Source of the DNA: Boswellia sacra
Taxonomy: Eukaryota > Streptophyta > Magnoliopsida > Sapindales > Burseraceae
DNA: 64,000 nt
Reading direction: 5' to 3'
Assembly (NCBI GenBank): GCA_013180625.2
Contig: SNVD02013637.1
Location: 1-64,000, forward strand
Shown here piece by piece: positions 10,929 to 21,247 of the stretch. A model generated the notes under the pieces. The model was given only the letters and a program-made list of their open reading frames with translations, searched no databases and was not told the DNA's origin. The stretch's first letter is position 1; each line of letters opens with the position of its first letter. The position numbers and the translations under genes are program-made.

Positions 10929-12178
10929 GATCTATTAGTTTCTTATGACAGTGGGAGCCATATCATGAAATGATCTGATTTAACGCGTTTGTAAGAATCT
11001 GCCGCCCATGAGGTCGAAGTTGACTTATCTTAGGCTTCCGATAGGTAAGAGTTCTAATGGTTACTGAGCTGTCTGTCCCACTGTCAATTTATTTTGTTTC
11101 GAAGGATAAAGTAAACATCGAATCTTGCATCCTCCAGACGGAAGACATGACTCAAGTTCAAAAATCACCAGTAAGCAGCCGGGATTCTGCGCGGTTTAAG
11201 AGCGCAGCACGAAGTTCTGTAAGAATCTTACACCTGGTGCCATTCGCTTGCGCCAACTCTAAGCGAGCTCATCGTGTCCAAGCATCTCGTTGATTCCAGG
11301 AAGCTCATCATCGGCAGCAAGTGACGTCGACCATCATCATTTCAATTGATTTATGCGTCCGAGATAAGATGATGTTCCAGAATAAGAGAGAAAGAGAAAG
11401 CTCTACTCGAGAAATTTTATGCAGCGCTATGTGAAACAACAACAACTCAACTGTCCAACTGAACACAGCACAATATTCATCAGTGTCAAACTGTTGTCAT
11501 GAAATGCACCTCGACATCAGCGTATCACTAGAGTTGGGTTGTCTTGTGTGAGTCTCGGACAAGATAGCCCTCTCCGCTCGCCTCCAACAACACCCCAGCA
11601 AATTGTTTATCTGAGTCAGCTGCTAAATCTTGATTTCACCTTAGGCTCGCTCGTGGTGAGAATAGGCCTTTCGGCCTTAGTGCTTATTTGGGGGCTTATT
11701 GGGGGTGTCCTCCTGGTTTCGTCAGTGCTCGCGCAGAATGATCTCATCACTGATTTGTTCGCTAAAACAAACACGGAGTCATAGATCATTATTGCTGATA
11801 TTGTTGTCAAGAAGAGTTCTTGAGTGGTTTAGCGAAACGGGGACACTCTTGGGCGGTTGTGTCCGAGGCGCGCGCTATGGGCTCAATAACTCGTCTCATT
11901 GGTGTCAGTGCAATTGTTCCAGATCTACGTCTGCACTATGAGATCGATGTTAGAGTTGCTGTTATTGTAGCTGGCCGCAGAGACAATCACTTCGACGTTA
12001 CCAGCAATCATTGCCGTCATCAGTGTTGGCATGATAACTGTCGCCGACTTGAAGGGACAGTCGGTGAGCGAGTATCGAGACTGTAACTGTGAATAATAAG
12101 TTGAATTCCGCTCGTAAAATCGAATGTGAGAGTATCGCACCCAATTACAGTAATACACAACTGCTTGAGATTGTCGCA
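10929..12178. other. Intergenic region upstream of PAH
   Basis: This 1.25-kb stretch separates the divergent SLC49 and PAH genes. It contains only short frames with no family resemblance and no TATA box that I could assign. It probably holds both promoters and the PAH 5' UTR. A 5' UTR intron of PAH cannot be excluded. Confidence 0.4.
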
Positions 12179-13543
12179 ATGGTTGCCGAACAACACATCA
12201 AGAGTTGCGATGAGCCCGAAAGGCCGAAACTACAACGCAACTCGTCCTACATAGGCCAGGTGGAGAAGCATGGAGACTGTACTATCATATTCGCCGTCAA
12301 GGACAAAGTCGGCATGCTGGCCGAGATCCTGATGCTGTTCCAGGGCCACAAAGTCAACCTGAAACACATCGAGTCAAGATCATCGAAGAAGCTCGCAGAC
12401 CACTATGAGTTCGTGGTCATCTTTGATGGCAAAGACAATGCTAGCAAGCTCATCGATCAGCTACGCCGCGAGACCGCCTACATGGAGGTGATATCGCGCG
12501 AGAAGGAGAGCAAGGACTCGACGGTCCCCTGGTTCCCTTTACGTATTCGGGATCTCGATGAATTCGCTAATCACATTCTCATGTACGGCTCCGAGTTGGA
12601 CGCGGACCATCCGGGCTTCAAGGATTCGGTTTACCGCGAGCGCCGGAAGCACTTTGCCGACATTGCCCGAAACTATCGGCACGGCCAACCGATCCCGCGC
12701 GTCGAGTACAACGACCAGGAGATCGAGACTTGGCGCGCTATCTACCGCAAGGTTGTGCCTCTCTACAAGAAGCACGCATGTCGTGAATACAATCACATTT
12801 TCCCATTGATGGAGGAGAACTGCGGCTATCGCGAGGACAACATACCTCAGCTTGAGGACGTCAGTCGCTTCCTAAAAGACTCGACCGGTTTCACCCTGAG
12901 ACCTGTTGCGGGCCTACTCTCGTCACGCGACTTCCTCGCTGGTCTCGCCTATCGAGTCTTCCATTCGACACAGTACATCCGACACCACGCCAATCCGCAG
13001 TACACTCCCGAGCCTGACGTCTGTCACGAGCTCCTAGGACATGCGCCTCTATTCGCCGATCCGGACTTTGCTCGCTTCTCGCAAGAGATCGGACTCGCCT
13101 CATTGGGCGCACCCGATGAGTATATCGAAAAACTAGCTACCTGCTATTGGTTCACGATTGAATTCGGGCTCTGCAAGCAGGACGGCGAGATGAAGGCCTA
13201 CGGGGCAGGTCTATTATCTAGCTACGGGGAACTCCAGTATTCGCTCAGCGGCAAACCAAATATACTACCTTTTGATCCGGCAGTCACAGGCTCCACACAA
13301 TACCCAATAACTCAGTATCAGCCGACCTACTTTCTGGCCGAGAGCTTCGCCGACGCGCAGGCAAAACTGCACGATTACGCAACTACGATCCCGCGACCAG
13401 CTGTATTTAGGTACAACCCCTATACAGAGTCAATCGAAATACTCAACAGCAAGGCACAAATTCGTAGTCTGACCAAGGAAATCAAGAGCGAACTCTCGCT
13501 GGTGGTAGATTCCCTAACACAAGCTGCCGCTGTCGCCGTTTGA
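12179..13543 (+). CDS. PAH: Phenylalanine 4-hydroxylase (Henna type)
   Basis: PAH is a tetrahydrobiopterin- and iron-dependent aromatic amino acid hydroxylase that converts phenylalanine to tyrosine in the cytosol. The ATG at 12179 gives 454 residues, the usual length. Codons are open upstream to 12089 but begin with GTG. Residues about 20-110 form the regulatory ACT domain ([18 protein letters not shown], then [10 protein letters not shown]). The catalytic domain follows: [40 protein letters not shown], and [14 protein letters not shown] with the two iron-binding histidines; the third ligand, glutamate, lies in the [13 protein letters not shown] block. The GLLSSRDF and [12 protein letters not shown] segments favour PAH over tryptophan hydroxylase. 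In insects one enzyme can serve both reactions. The end ([15 protein letters not shown]) fits the tetramerisation helix. There is no intron. A poly(A) signal follows at 13610. Confidence 0.95.
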   Translation: MVAEQHIKSCDEPERPKLQRNSSYIGQVEKHGDCTIIFAVKDKVGMLAEILMLFQGHKVNLKHIESRSSKKLADHYEFVVIFDGKDNASKLIDQLRRETAYMEVISREKESKDSTVPWFPLRIRDLDEFANHILMYGSELDADHPGFKDSVYRERRKHFADIARNYRHGQPIPRVEYNDQEIETWRAIYRKVVPLYKKHACREYNHIFPLMEENCGYREDNIPQLEDVSRFLKDSTGFTLRPVAGLLSSRDFLAGLAYRVFHSTQYIRHHANPQYTPEPDVCHELLGHAPLFADPDFARFSQEIGLASLGAPDEYIEKLATCYWFTIEFGLCKQDGEMKAYGAGLLSSYGELQYSLSGKPNILPFDPAVTGSTQYPITQYQPTYFLAESFADAQAKLHDYATTIPRPAVFRYNPYTESIEILNSKAQIRSLTKEIKSELSLVVDSLTQAAAVAV

Positions 13544-13885
13544 ATATTAGGCAGAAGCAATGAGCGTCAGAGATTTCATGTCGCATACCAAGGTTAAATT
13601 GTGATATTGAATAAACGACTAATAACAGGATTGTTTTTGTGGTACGATGAAAGGTTTGTAATGTAGTGCAAGTTATAGAGAAGATGAAGGGAACCGAGCA
13701 CATTATGGTGGCTTTCGCCCAAGTTTCAGCGCACAATTAGCCGCTTGATGTCGCTTGCTCGATTTAATCTTTATGCATGCTATTAGTCGCTGTCAGTGTG
13801 CTGAAAAACTCGCAACCAAAAATTAGATGAGCTAGCAGCATTCTAGCTGTGTCGCGAGCTCTTTAAAGGAACAACGCCCATTGAG
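13544..13885. other. Convergent 3' region PAH/FAM43
   Basis: 342 bp between converging stop codons. Apart from the PAH AATAAA I see no gene. It should hold both 3' ends. Confidence 0.4.
13610..13615 (+). terminator. PAH poly(A) signal AATAAA
   Basis: Canonical hexamer 67 nt after the PAH stop codon, in the right orientation. Confidence 0.6.
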
Positions 13886-15133
13886 TCAGTGGCGCTGCCC
13901 TCTACGATGCTGTAAGCCACCCGCCTCGTCATCAGCAGCATCAGGGTCATTTAGGTTAAACGTGCGACTCAGACCCTCTTTGTGTCTGTCGTCCTCGCTT
14001 TCTTCATCATGGCAACCACAATCTATTTTCTTCTTCTGCGAGCTTTCCGCCTCTTCTTCACCCTCGTCGTCTTCTTCATCCTCATCCTCATCCTCATGCT
14101 CACCCTGGTCTTCATCCTCATCTTCACCCTCGTCGTCATCGTCATCGTCGTCGTCGTCGTCTTCCTCCTCCTCTTCCAGTTCATGGTCTTCCTCTCGAAT
14201 TGATGTTAATTTCGGGGCGCTTTTTGATCTTTCTAAGGGTGGCCGAAAATTTGCTGAACCTTTGGCTAAGATCTGACGCCGTAACGGCACGGTTCTGGGT
14301 AGTGTTTGCTGCAGGAATACAGTATTACCAGTAATTGGATCTTGACCCGGTGCTACAAGACACTGTGAGCCGCGAGACTTCTTTTCTCTTTTGAATTCTT
14401 GCAAGGCGCAACTAAGTCTCTGATTAAGTAGGGTGACCATCTTGGCCGCTCGCTCTGGCGATGAGCAGAACACAGCGTGACATCGTAATTCCTGTCGCAT
14501 CTTCTTGCCCTCATGTCTATATATCCACGAGAATATCTTGGGGTAGTTTCTATGAGAGCAACAATAGACCAACCTGTTGGACCAGTACTGTGTTAGACCA
14601 TGTTGCCTGGTGATTGCTTTTAGACCAGAGTTGCATATGGTTAAACGCATCACAATCTCTGTCTTCATGTTGACTAGATAGTTGTTCCATAGTGTACACA
14701 GAGGCTTTTCCAGACAACTCTCATCTTTTGACCAGAGCTGTAGGCCCAGGTTGCCCAAATAGATAACTTTAAAACATGGGTCATATTGGTTGACTTGAAA
14801 ACTTTTCTTGTTCCAAAATTTCAATATCCTAGTAACAGGTGATGATAATTGATTTAGTCTTGAGATTATATTGCTTGATAACGACGAGGAGGGGAGAGGT
14901 TTTAGTGATGTTTTAGAGAGATCTTCGTAATCGAATAGATCGAGATTTTGGCGTAATTCATCGCTATCTTGTACAATATTGGATGTCTTGGAATGAACAT
15001 TATTATTTTTATTGCTACCGTTGTTGGTTGCTACTTTGGGAGGGCTGTTGTTGTTGATGTTACTGATATGGTTGGGTAGTTTCTTTGAGCCGGCGCCATT
15101 CAACCGAGGAATCGAATTATTATTTTGCATCAT
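13886..15133 (-). CDS. FAM43A: FAM43-family PTB/PID-domain protein
   Basis: FAM43A/B proteins carry a phosphotyrosine-binding-like (PID) domain. Their cellular role is poorly known. The frame starts at the ATG at 15133 (the open frame to 15157 begins with TTG), giving about 415 residues. An Asn/Ser-rich leader is followed by the PID domain: CFKVIYLGNLGLQLWSKD, CLEKPLCTLW, AITRQHGLTQYW, FSWIYRHEGKKMRQELRCHA. The gap-free match to vertebrate FAM43 here is clear, including the KATTRQHGLTEYW-type motif. SKSAPKLTSI comes next, then a long Asp/Glu run (about 14055-14190) and a His/Arg-rich tail. Single exon. It converges on PAH. The symbol FAM43A is nominal; A and B cannot be told apart. Confidence 0.88.
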   Translation of the reverse strand: MMQNNNSIPRLNGAGSKKLPNHISNINNNSPPKVATNNGSNKNNNVHSKTSNIVQDSDELRQNLDLFDYEDLSKTSLKPLPSSSLSSNIISRLNQLSSPVTRILKFWNKKSFQVNQYDPCFKVIYLGNLGLQLWSKDESCLEKPLCTLWNNYLVNMKTEIVMRLTICNSGLKAITRQHGLTQYWSNRLVYCCSHRNYPKIFSWIYRHEGKKMRQELRCHAVFCSSPERAAKMVTLLNQRLSCALQEFKREKKSRGSQCLVAPGQDPITGNTVFLQQTLPRTVPLRRQILAKGSANFRPPLERSKSAPKLTSIREEDHELEEEEEDDDDDDDDDDEGEDEDEDQGEHEDEDEDEEDDEGEEEAESSQKKKIDCGCHDEESEDDRHKEGLSRTFNLNDPDAADDEAGGLQHRRGQRH

Positions 15134-16192
15134 TGTCGATAATAATGATGCCAACAACCGGCTAAGCCAGTTAGCGAACTAATCAAACTGACACATTATT
15201 CCGATGAGAATGCGGAGTGACGCATTTAGTGTTTACGTGCGGCGCGCGCGCTCGAAACGGAGAAATGAGTGTGCGTGGATTTAATCCAGGCAAACTCTAT
15301 CCGATTTGTAAGTCTAGTTGCCCCATTGACACCGGCTTCTCCATCAGACCGACATTTAGGATGTATTCAGCCTCGGGCCACCTAGACACAAAATTCTCAT
15401 CTAGTCAGCAGAACTCGCGTGTACTTCCCGTCCCCTGCTCAGAGCTGTTGCGTCCATACGGCGTCAGCTCTAGAACGCTCAATACCTTTATTGTGATCAT
15501 CTATGTGATCCAGACATTTGTTGTTGCCTGGATCACAATGATAAGTGAGACAGAAAAAATGTCTGGATCACATTCGATGACGTTGTGTGATGCCGGAATA
15601 CGCTACACGCAATCATCATCTCAGACGAGAGCATCCCGCCAGTGTCGTTCATGAACGCCGCGATGCATAAATATTAGACAACATGACCATGATATACTTT
15701 CATTTCGAGAGCAAGTGTGAGCTGTATGTTTAACGAGTTGAGTCAAGGCGTACGTGATGGTTAGCGAAAGCTCAAATCACCTGTAGCCATTGATTGATTT
15801 ATGCTGGGTCTCTAAATCCAACATCTAGCATACTGAATTAGATTCAGGGGCATATGTATCATAGTCGATTATGGTCTGAGTTGCTAACTTTTGTCTGGAA
15901 GGCAGGTTGTGATCAATGTATGATGTTGATATCACCAAGTTCAGAGCCTACAACTGAATCGAGGAATGTCGTTACAAACCTCTTGCTACATTTTCTGCTG
16001 TTTGTGACGCAAGCGGCTCGTGGGACGTCGCTGACGCGCCTCATACGGCTTGTGGTCCCGCGGCACACTCGTTGATCGTTCGGCGTCGCGGTTGGTTGCA
16101 AATCAGCCCAATATTGAAAATAAGGTAGCGCATTTGATGTTTTGGTTGGCCTCTCAGGTCGAGCTTCTCAATCCTCTTCGTGATGTTGCAAT
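15134..16192. other. Intergenic region upstream of FAM43
   Basis: About 1.06 kb between the divergent FAM43 and the small gene at 16193. No convincing coding sequence. It holds the perfect hairpin-forming inverted repeat described separately (15503-15573). Confidence 0.4.
15490..15573. repeat. Perfect 17-bp inverted repeat with nested GATCACA copies
   Basis: The left arm at 15503-15519 (ATGTGATCCAGACATTT) is exactly complementary to 15557-15573, with a 37-nt spacer. The spacer holds GATCACAAT (15531-15539), which pairs with ATTGTGATC at 15490-15498. The heptamer TGTGATC thus occurs four times in alternating orientation within 84 bp. It could be a DNA site for a dimeric regulator or an RNA hairpin. 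Confidence 0.75.
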
Positions 16193-16577
16193 ATGACTGA
16201 TGCTGAGGTGAGCCTTAGGGACCTCCAGAATAGAGAAGGCGAAGAATTTGAGTCAAAAGAATGTCGCATAGCTGTTGTTGACGCAGGCGTTGGCAACCCG
16301 CAAATTGCACAAATTCGAATGAATGGAACGACATCTTCAGCTATTATCGAGCGAGACAGTAAAGAAGAATATATTCTTGAGGAGGTGAGTTATATACATG
16401 AAGTTTACTGAATCTTCCCAAATTTTTACTGTGCACTAATTGCTATTTCATGTCGACTCCTCCTAGCAGCTGAGGCGCATCGGAAAGGCCTGCCAATCCG
16501 AACATAATAAACCATCAATGAGTACTATCAGCGAAGATTTGGTTAGACTATCTGAAAAACTCCAGAGCGCTCATTAG
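16193..16577 (+). CDS. Unknown two-exon small protein (about 99 residues)
   Basis: I do not recognise this protein. Exon 1 starts at the ATG at 16193 and ends at 16384 before a GTGAGT donor. Exon 2 begins at 16470 (or 16467) and ends at TAG 16575-16577. The phase-0 join gives a 99-residue, soluble, mildly acidic protein with a helical C terminus (SEDLVRLSEKLQSAH). The acceptor is TAGCAG, a tandem NAGNAG site that would add or omit one glutamine. There is no signal peptide, membrane segment or cysteine pattern. The stop lies 73 bp before the FAM50A start codon on the same strand, so the two may share regulation. Continuous reading through a consensus splice pair to a clean stop supports a real gene. 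Confidence 0.6.
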
Positions 16578-16650
16578 GTTCATAGGAGGAAGTTTTAAAA
16601 TTCACGAAAAGAACCATCAATTTCCGATAAGCTGAAAGAACACTCCAAAA

Positions 16651-17795
16651 ATGGCACACTACAAAGGCGCAGCCACTGAAGCCACCAGGGCTATGCATCT
16701 CTTGAAAAAGAGGGAGAAAGCTAAAGAAGAGTTAGAGGAGAAGAAGAAGAAAATTGAGAGTGATGTCAAACTCACGACTATTGACCACAAGTTTTCATCT
16801 CACAGCGACACAACCATTGAGTCCCAACTGAGATCATCTACTGTTGGACTCGTCACTCTCGACCAGATGCGGGAGAGACAGGAGACTGCTATGAAAGAGC
16901 GCGAGAAACAGATAGCTCAAAATGCAAACCCGACATCCGAGTTCAGATTGATAGAGAAGAGTTCCAAGAAAGATGTTAAACCAAAAAGCAACAAATCGCT
17001 ATCCTTCTATGATGATGACGATGACGAAGATGAGGACGATTGCAATGAGCCACCAACGGATGAGTCGAACAGCTATAAAGTCGATCTCCATGTCGGCGAG
17101 GATATTCGTGATAACGACTTAACCCGAATCAATGGGGGATCCAGCGTGAACCCAATCCATGTGAGTGACGATGATTCAAATACTTCAGGAGCATCTAGTC
17201 GCAAAAAACCAAAGCTGACTATGCCTGGGAGAAGCTTGCAGATGTAGACACCAGTTTCCTGCCGGATAGAGAGAGAGAGGAGGAAGAACGCAAACTTAGG
17301 GAGAGGTTGGCTCTCGAATGGAGAGAGCGCCAACAGAAGCTGAAAGAAGAGGAAATAGAAATCACATTCAGTTTTTGGGATGGGTCTGGTCATAGGCGAG
17401 TGGTTTGCATGAGGAAAGGGGATAGTATCTATCAATTTTTACAAGCATGCCTGGAGACGCTTAGGAAAGACTTTCATGAACTGAGAGCTGTCTCAGCGGA
17501 CCAGCTGATGTATGTAAAGGAGGATCTCATCATACCGCATCATTATACATTCTATGATTTTATTGTGACCAAAGCACGCGGTAAAAGTGGACCATTGTTC
17601 TCGTTCGATGTCCACGAAGATGTTCGACTGATCGCTGATGCAACTGTTGAAAAAGATGAATCGCACGCGGGCAAGGTCCTAATGAGGAGTTGGTACGAGC
17701 GCAACAAACACATATTCCCTGCTTCGCGTTGGGAGCCATATGACCCGGCGAGAACTTATGACAAATACACAATCAGTGATAAACGAGCGAGATGA
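16651..17795 (+). CDS. FAM50A: FAM50A/XAP5 nuclear protein
   Basis: FAM50A (XAP5) is a nuclear protein associated with late-stage spliceosomes. Residues 1-170 (16651-17160) begin [20 protein letters not shown], the near-invariant XAP5 start, and continue with a Lys/Glu coiled coil and an acidic run ([10 protein letters not shown]). The frame then stops at 17247. The conserved C-terminal part ([62 protein letters not shown]) is in another frame and ends at 17795. A GTGAGT donor at 17161 and a TAG acceptor ending at 17198 join them in phase 0, giving 368 residues, near the family's usual 340. That intron would be only 38 nt. A sequencing indel or a different splice is possible, but both halves are certainly one gene. 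Confidence 0.9.
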
Positions 17796-17893
17796 TACTT
17801 GTCTCTAGAATTTCGCAATTTATCTTAGCAACGATCCGAATGAAAGAAAAGGAATATATCTCATTTAACGGGAGTCTCCGGTAACTAGGAGGT

Positions 17894-17899
17894 TTTATT
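17894..17899 (-). terminator. AATAAA for the gene at 17965-18366
   Basis: Minus-strand AATAAA (TTTATT on the plus strand) 66 nt beyond the stop codon of the small mitochondrial-type protein. Confidence 0.55.
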
Positions 17900-17964
17900 A
17901 CTAGCCGCGTTTCAAGGCTGCATAACTTGTAAGCTTAACTTCTTTCACGTCCTTTTCACTAGAT

Positions 17965-18366
17965 CTAAACAGATATGCGACCTTCTTCTTTCTCGTAGCG
18001 TATTGGTTCGATATCCATAATATCGTCAAGATTGGGTAGTAGCAATCCCTCGTGTATACCGGAAAAATACACAAATATGATGGTAGCTGTTACGCATGCA
18101 ATTCCCTTAGCGAGCGTCTTGTTGGCTAGTTTTCTCTCAGCCTCGTAAGCAACTTTCCATGAGCCATATGGTTCCATCAGGTCATCCATGGTTACTGGTC
18201 GCGGTGGGATGTTGTAATTGTCAGGATCGAAGTTTTTTAGGTCAATAGACTGTTTTACATAATCAACTGAACCTGGTTTTGGTGCAGCTGGAGATGACGC
18301 TGATGCCATCATTCGGCGTAAGGTCAATCTGCCGAGAGTGGAGGCGGCGAGTCTAGCTGAGGCCAT
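17965..18366 (-). CDS. Small mitochondrial-type single-span membrane protein (Deltamethrin_res/prag01-like)
   Basis: The 133-residue product has an Arg/Ser/Ala-rich amphipathic leader (MASARLAASTLGRLTLRRMM) typical of mitochondrial targeting. The middle reads MDDLMEPYGSWKVAYEAERK, followed by one hydrophobic span (TLAKGIACVTATIIFVYFSG). The pattern of Gly-Ser-Trp, then a basic helix, then a single span ending in Ser-Gly resembles the small arthropod 'deltamethrin resistance protein prag01' domain family, thought to be a small inner-membrane respiratory-chain component. The resemblance is from memory and is partial; another complex I or IV accessory subunit is possible. Single exon, ATG at 18366, with its own poly(A) signal. 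It converges with FAM50A. Confidence 0.55.
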   Translation of the reverse strand: MASARLAASTLGRLTLRRMMASASSPAAPKPGSVDYVKQSIDLKNFDPDNYNIPPRPVTMDDLMEPYGSWKVAYEAERKLANKTLAKGIACVTATIIFVYFSGIHEGLLLPNLDDIMDIEPIRYEKEEGRISV

Positions 18367-19057
18367 CTTTGGATCTGATCGTTTATAATTTCAACCTAAT
18401 GATGTGATTGATTTCTAAAGCGACAGCCGCGCTTATTAAGATAGAGAATGAAATAGAACTATGTCCACCGTACTCCAGTGAGGATTCTCGTATATTGACA
18501 TTCAAAAACAAAATGTGCATGCGCGCGGGCACGAGTCCTTGGCAAGGGCGAAAGCGCAGCTCTTACAGTCACTTCAGCCGGCTCATAAATGCGCGCAAGA
18601 GTACGATTGACGATCGTACTCTCGGAGATTGGCGCGACCTGATCGATGCTATCGACTCTGGAATCCATGGAATTCTAAAAACCAGATGAGTGAGGCGGCA
18701 GAATCTCTCAGATAGTTATCATCCTCAATATCCGTTGTCTGATTTTGAAGATCTATCCTCAAACTAAAAAGTAGGAAATAGTAGTGGAACCCAGAGAGTG
18801 AGGATAAGTGCAGATCTTCTACAGCATCGAGCATCCGGTTGATATTCTAGTGACTATCCAACCTTTATTACCTATCATTTATGCTTGAAAGAATGTCGTC
18901 CTTGGTCAGAGTGTGACGAGTTGAGTCAGATTACCCAGTCACACTCCTCACTAGTGGCACCATGAAAGAATGCGATGTTAGATTAAGCAAATTGTCATGC
19001 CAACTCAGTCTTGGCACTCGTCAAGAAAGTAATTCATCTCACTTGTCAAGTCGTCTT
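18367..19057. other. Intergenic region between small mitochondrial protein and SCAF
   Basis: About 690 bp holding the promoter of the gene at 18366 and the 3' UTR of SCAF, with the AATAAA at 18864-18869. A 9-bp inverted repeat (GAGTGTGAC at 18909, GTCACACTC at 18938) lies inside that 3' UTR and could form a hairpin in the mRNA. No coding sequence seen. Confidence 0.4.
18864..18869 (-). terminator. SCAF poly(A) signal AATAAA
   Basis: Minus-strand AATAAA about 190 nt beyond the SCAF stop codon, correctly oriented. Confidence 0.5.
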
Positions 19058-21247
19058 TCAGAATCCCCCATGATGTTGTGACATGTCACCCATGGTATTA
19101 GGATCCATCATATTGGCCTGACTCATGGGAATCATCGGTTGATTGCTCATAAAGTTGATGGGGTTGTTCATAAACATGGCCATTTGTTGGGGGTCCAACA
19201 TCTGGGGGACTCCTTGGTGGACAGGATGTATCGGCATGTCGAACATCACGGGATTAGGCTGAATTGGCTGGTAGAACATATTCTGAGGAGGCATATTCTG
19301 CATGAGAGGCATTGGTGGTCGTGGCGGTAAGCCTTGCGCTTGCTGGATCATATTGAGCTGCTGCTCAACCATACTAATTTGGCGCTCTGTCATGCTCAAC
19401 TGCTGTTCCAGACTCAAAGGAGAGCCATGCTCAGACTTCTCTGAGTCTTGAGATGACGACTCGCCTTGAGTCTGATTATTCATGGAGACTAGAGGTCGAC
19501 CTAGAATGGATGATGGAGCGCTCGTGACGACACCCGGTGGTGGAAACGGGATCAAGCCTTGGCTAAGCGCCACCGGAGGCGGAATGTTCAGACTCGGAGG
19601 CGGCATAGAAAAGGGTTGGATACTCGTCGACACTGGTGGCTGGGGTAGGTGGTTCAACATAGGTATCATGGGTCTAGACACGGCTGGGCTTGTCTTGGCT
19701 TTGTTATCCATCACCGTGGACTGAACCGACTCGCCCTTCGCCTTCCGTTCACGCCTCTCGCGCATCTCTAAACTCATACTATCTTCATCGATGACACCTC
19801 CCTCCTCGATAGTCTCAAAATCTATTGATTCGTCGACCTTCGAGTAGGGTATAAAGCTTGCCCCCACGCCGGCCTCCCAAAAATCTTTGAGGTTCTTATA
19901 CTCTTTGAAACCCTTACCTGGTGCCCATGCCATCTTTATGTGGCTGCCGTTCAGTTTGAGATCCCTAGATTCGTTTAGAGCACGCTTAGCATCTTGTCTA
20001 CGATCCATGCAGACGTAAGCGCAGCCTCTCGGCGGTATCAAATCAATGCTATTGATTGTGCCATACTCGCCAAACGCATTAGAGATATCTGCCTCTGTCA
20101 CCGTCTTTGGTACATGGCCAAGCCATAAAGTTGAGCTACAAACGGTGAGGTGCTTATCTCTGATGTCTGGTAAACACTTACGTTCTCGTTCAGCGATACG
20201 CTCTGCATCTCGCGCCGAGTGTGTAGTGGAGGTTGATTCTTCTGTTTCCAGGTTGTTATCTCTCGATTGGTTGATATTATCTCTGGATGCGTATGGCAAT
20301 TTTGAAGAAGAGGCTGATTTTTGAGTGTGAATTTGATGCCGCTGAGACACTGGAGATCTAGATCGAGATCTACGTTGAGTGACAGGATTACTACTGTAAT
20401 AATGCAAACTTGTATTGTTCGTTCCATCGTTGGGCTCAGCTTGCTGTCTGATAATTCGATTCCATCGCTCCAATACAGGATCTTGGATTGGTTGCTGTTG
20501 TACACGCACTGGCTCTGGATTATTTCTCTGACTAGATTTATATAACAAGCTATTAGCTTTATCTATTTGTCTTCGTTGTTCCATCTCTATCTTGCTCAAT
20601 GTGGAACTCAGTGGAGGCTCAGCCTCTGTGGGTGTTTCATCGCCATCATCATCTTCGTCTTCGTCGTAGTCAAAATCTAGCATATTTTTGTGGAATTTGA
20701 GTTCTCCATTTCTTTGATGTCGAGATAGGCTAGTGTCCGAATACTGCTGAGAGTTGTATTTGGATGTCTGAGGGTGCCTCGTCAGGTTGCTACTGTCTAA
20801 GCTGCTTGGTGATTTGGGGTCAGTCTGATGGGATGGGCTCGCCATCTCAAGTAAAGGTTGGATGACGTGAGAGTTGAACACTCCATTTTTCTGCCATAAA
20901 TTCAAGACTCGCACTATTTTAGATTTGTCCTCTGGTGTGCATCCAGTGAATAGGTTCTCGAATGTAATTCCTATGTTACGAGCAAATCGTGATGCATACA
21001 CATCTCTATCAATCCCGAATTGGTGCCTTGATTGGCGCACTATGGAATCGATGACATACAATCCCGGGACTTTATACTCTGGACTACACCTGGCGACAAA
21101 TTTCTCTACGCTTTGAACGATGTGTTTATAAAATTTAACACCCTTCATGGCGGCTCTCGTTATCTGACCCATTTTGGCTTTCGATACTGGAGGCTTCAAG
21201 TCGACCAGCGACTGAATTTCATCGTTGAATACCTGGACAATGTCCAT
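19058..21247 (-). CDS. SCAF8: SCAF4/SCAF8-type CID and RRM protein
   Basis: SCAF4/8 proteins bind the phosphorylated RNA polymerase II C-terminal domain and prevent premature polyadenylation. The 729-residue product starts with a CID: SLVDLKPPVSKAKMGQITRA, then VPGLYVIDSIVRQSRHQFG and IVRVLNLWQKNGVFN (residues about 1-135). A charged Ser/Arg linker includes RSRSRSPVSQRH. A single RRM (about 365-440) has the RNP2-like STLWLGHVP and RNP1-like CAYVCMDRR, followed by the SCAF-specific IKMAWAPGKGFKEYK and KDFWEAGVGASFIPY. The tail is Pro/Met/Gln-rich. Vertebrate members have over 1,100 residues, the difference being mainly in the tail. Single exon. The ATG at 21247 lies directly before the CID. 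SCAF8 is nominal; an ancestral SCAF4/8 gene is likely. Confidence 0.92.
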   Translation of the reverse strand: MDIVQVFNDEIQSLVDLKPPVSKAKMGQITRAAMKGVKFYKHIVQSVEKFVARCSPEYKVPGLYVIDSIVRQSRHQFGIDRDVYASRFARNIGITFENLFTGCTPEDKSKIVRVLNLWQKNGVFNSHVIQPLLEMASPSHQTDPKSPSSLDSSNLTRHPQTSKYNSQQYSDTSLSRHQRNGELKFHKNMLDFDYDEDEDDDGDETPTEAEPPLSSTLSKIEMEQRRQIDKANSLLYKSSQRNNPEPVRVQQQPIQDPVLERWNRIIRQQAEPNDGTNNTSLHYYSSNPVTQRRSRSRSPVSQRHQIHTQKSASSSKLPYASRDNINQSRDNNLETEESTSTTHSARDAERIAERERKCLPDIRDKHLTVCSSTLWLGHVPKTVTEADISNAFGEYGTINSIDLIPPRGCAYVCMDRRQDAKRALNESRDLKLNGSHIKMAWAPGKGFKEYKNLKDFWEAGVGASFIPYSKVDESIDFETIEEGGVIDEDSMSLEMRERRERKAKGESVQSTVMDNKAKTSPAVSRPMIPMLNHLPQPPVSTSIQPFSMPPPSLNIPPPVALSQGLIPFPPPGVVTSAPSSILGRPLVSMNNQTQGESSSQDSEKSEHGSPLSLEQQLSMTERQISMVEQQLNMIQQAQGLPPRPPMPLMQNMPPQNMFYQPIQPNPVMFDMPIHPVHQGVPQMLDPQQMAMFMNNPINFMSNQPMIPMSQANMMDPNTMGDMSQHHGGF

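Noticed and set aside
13982..14276. Plus-strand frames opposite the FAM43 acidic run (Ser- or Leu/Val-rich)
   Set aside because: They are the complement of the Asp/Glu codon run and have no independent evidence.
18909..18946. 9-bp inverted repeat in the SCAF 3' region considered as a histone-like stem-loop
   Set aside because: The 20-nt loop and stem sequence do not match the histone consensus; noted only as a possible hairpin.
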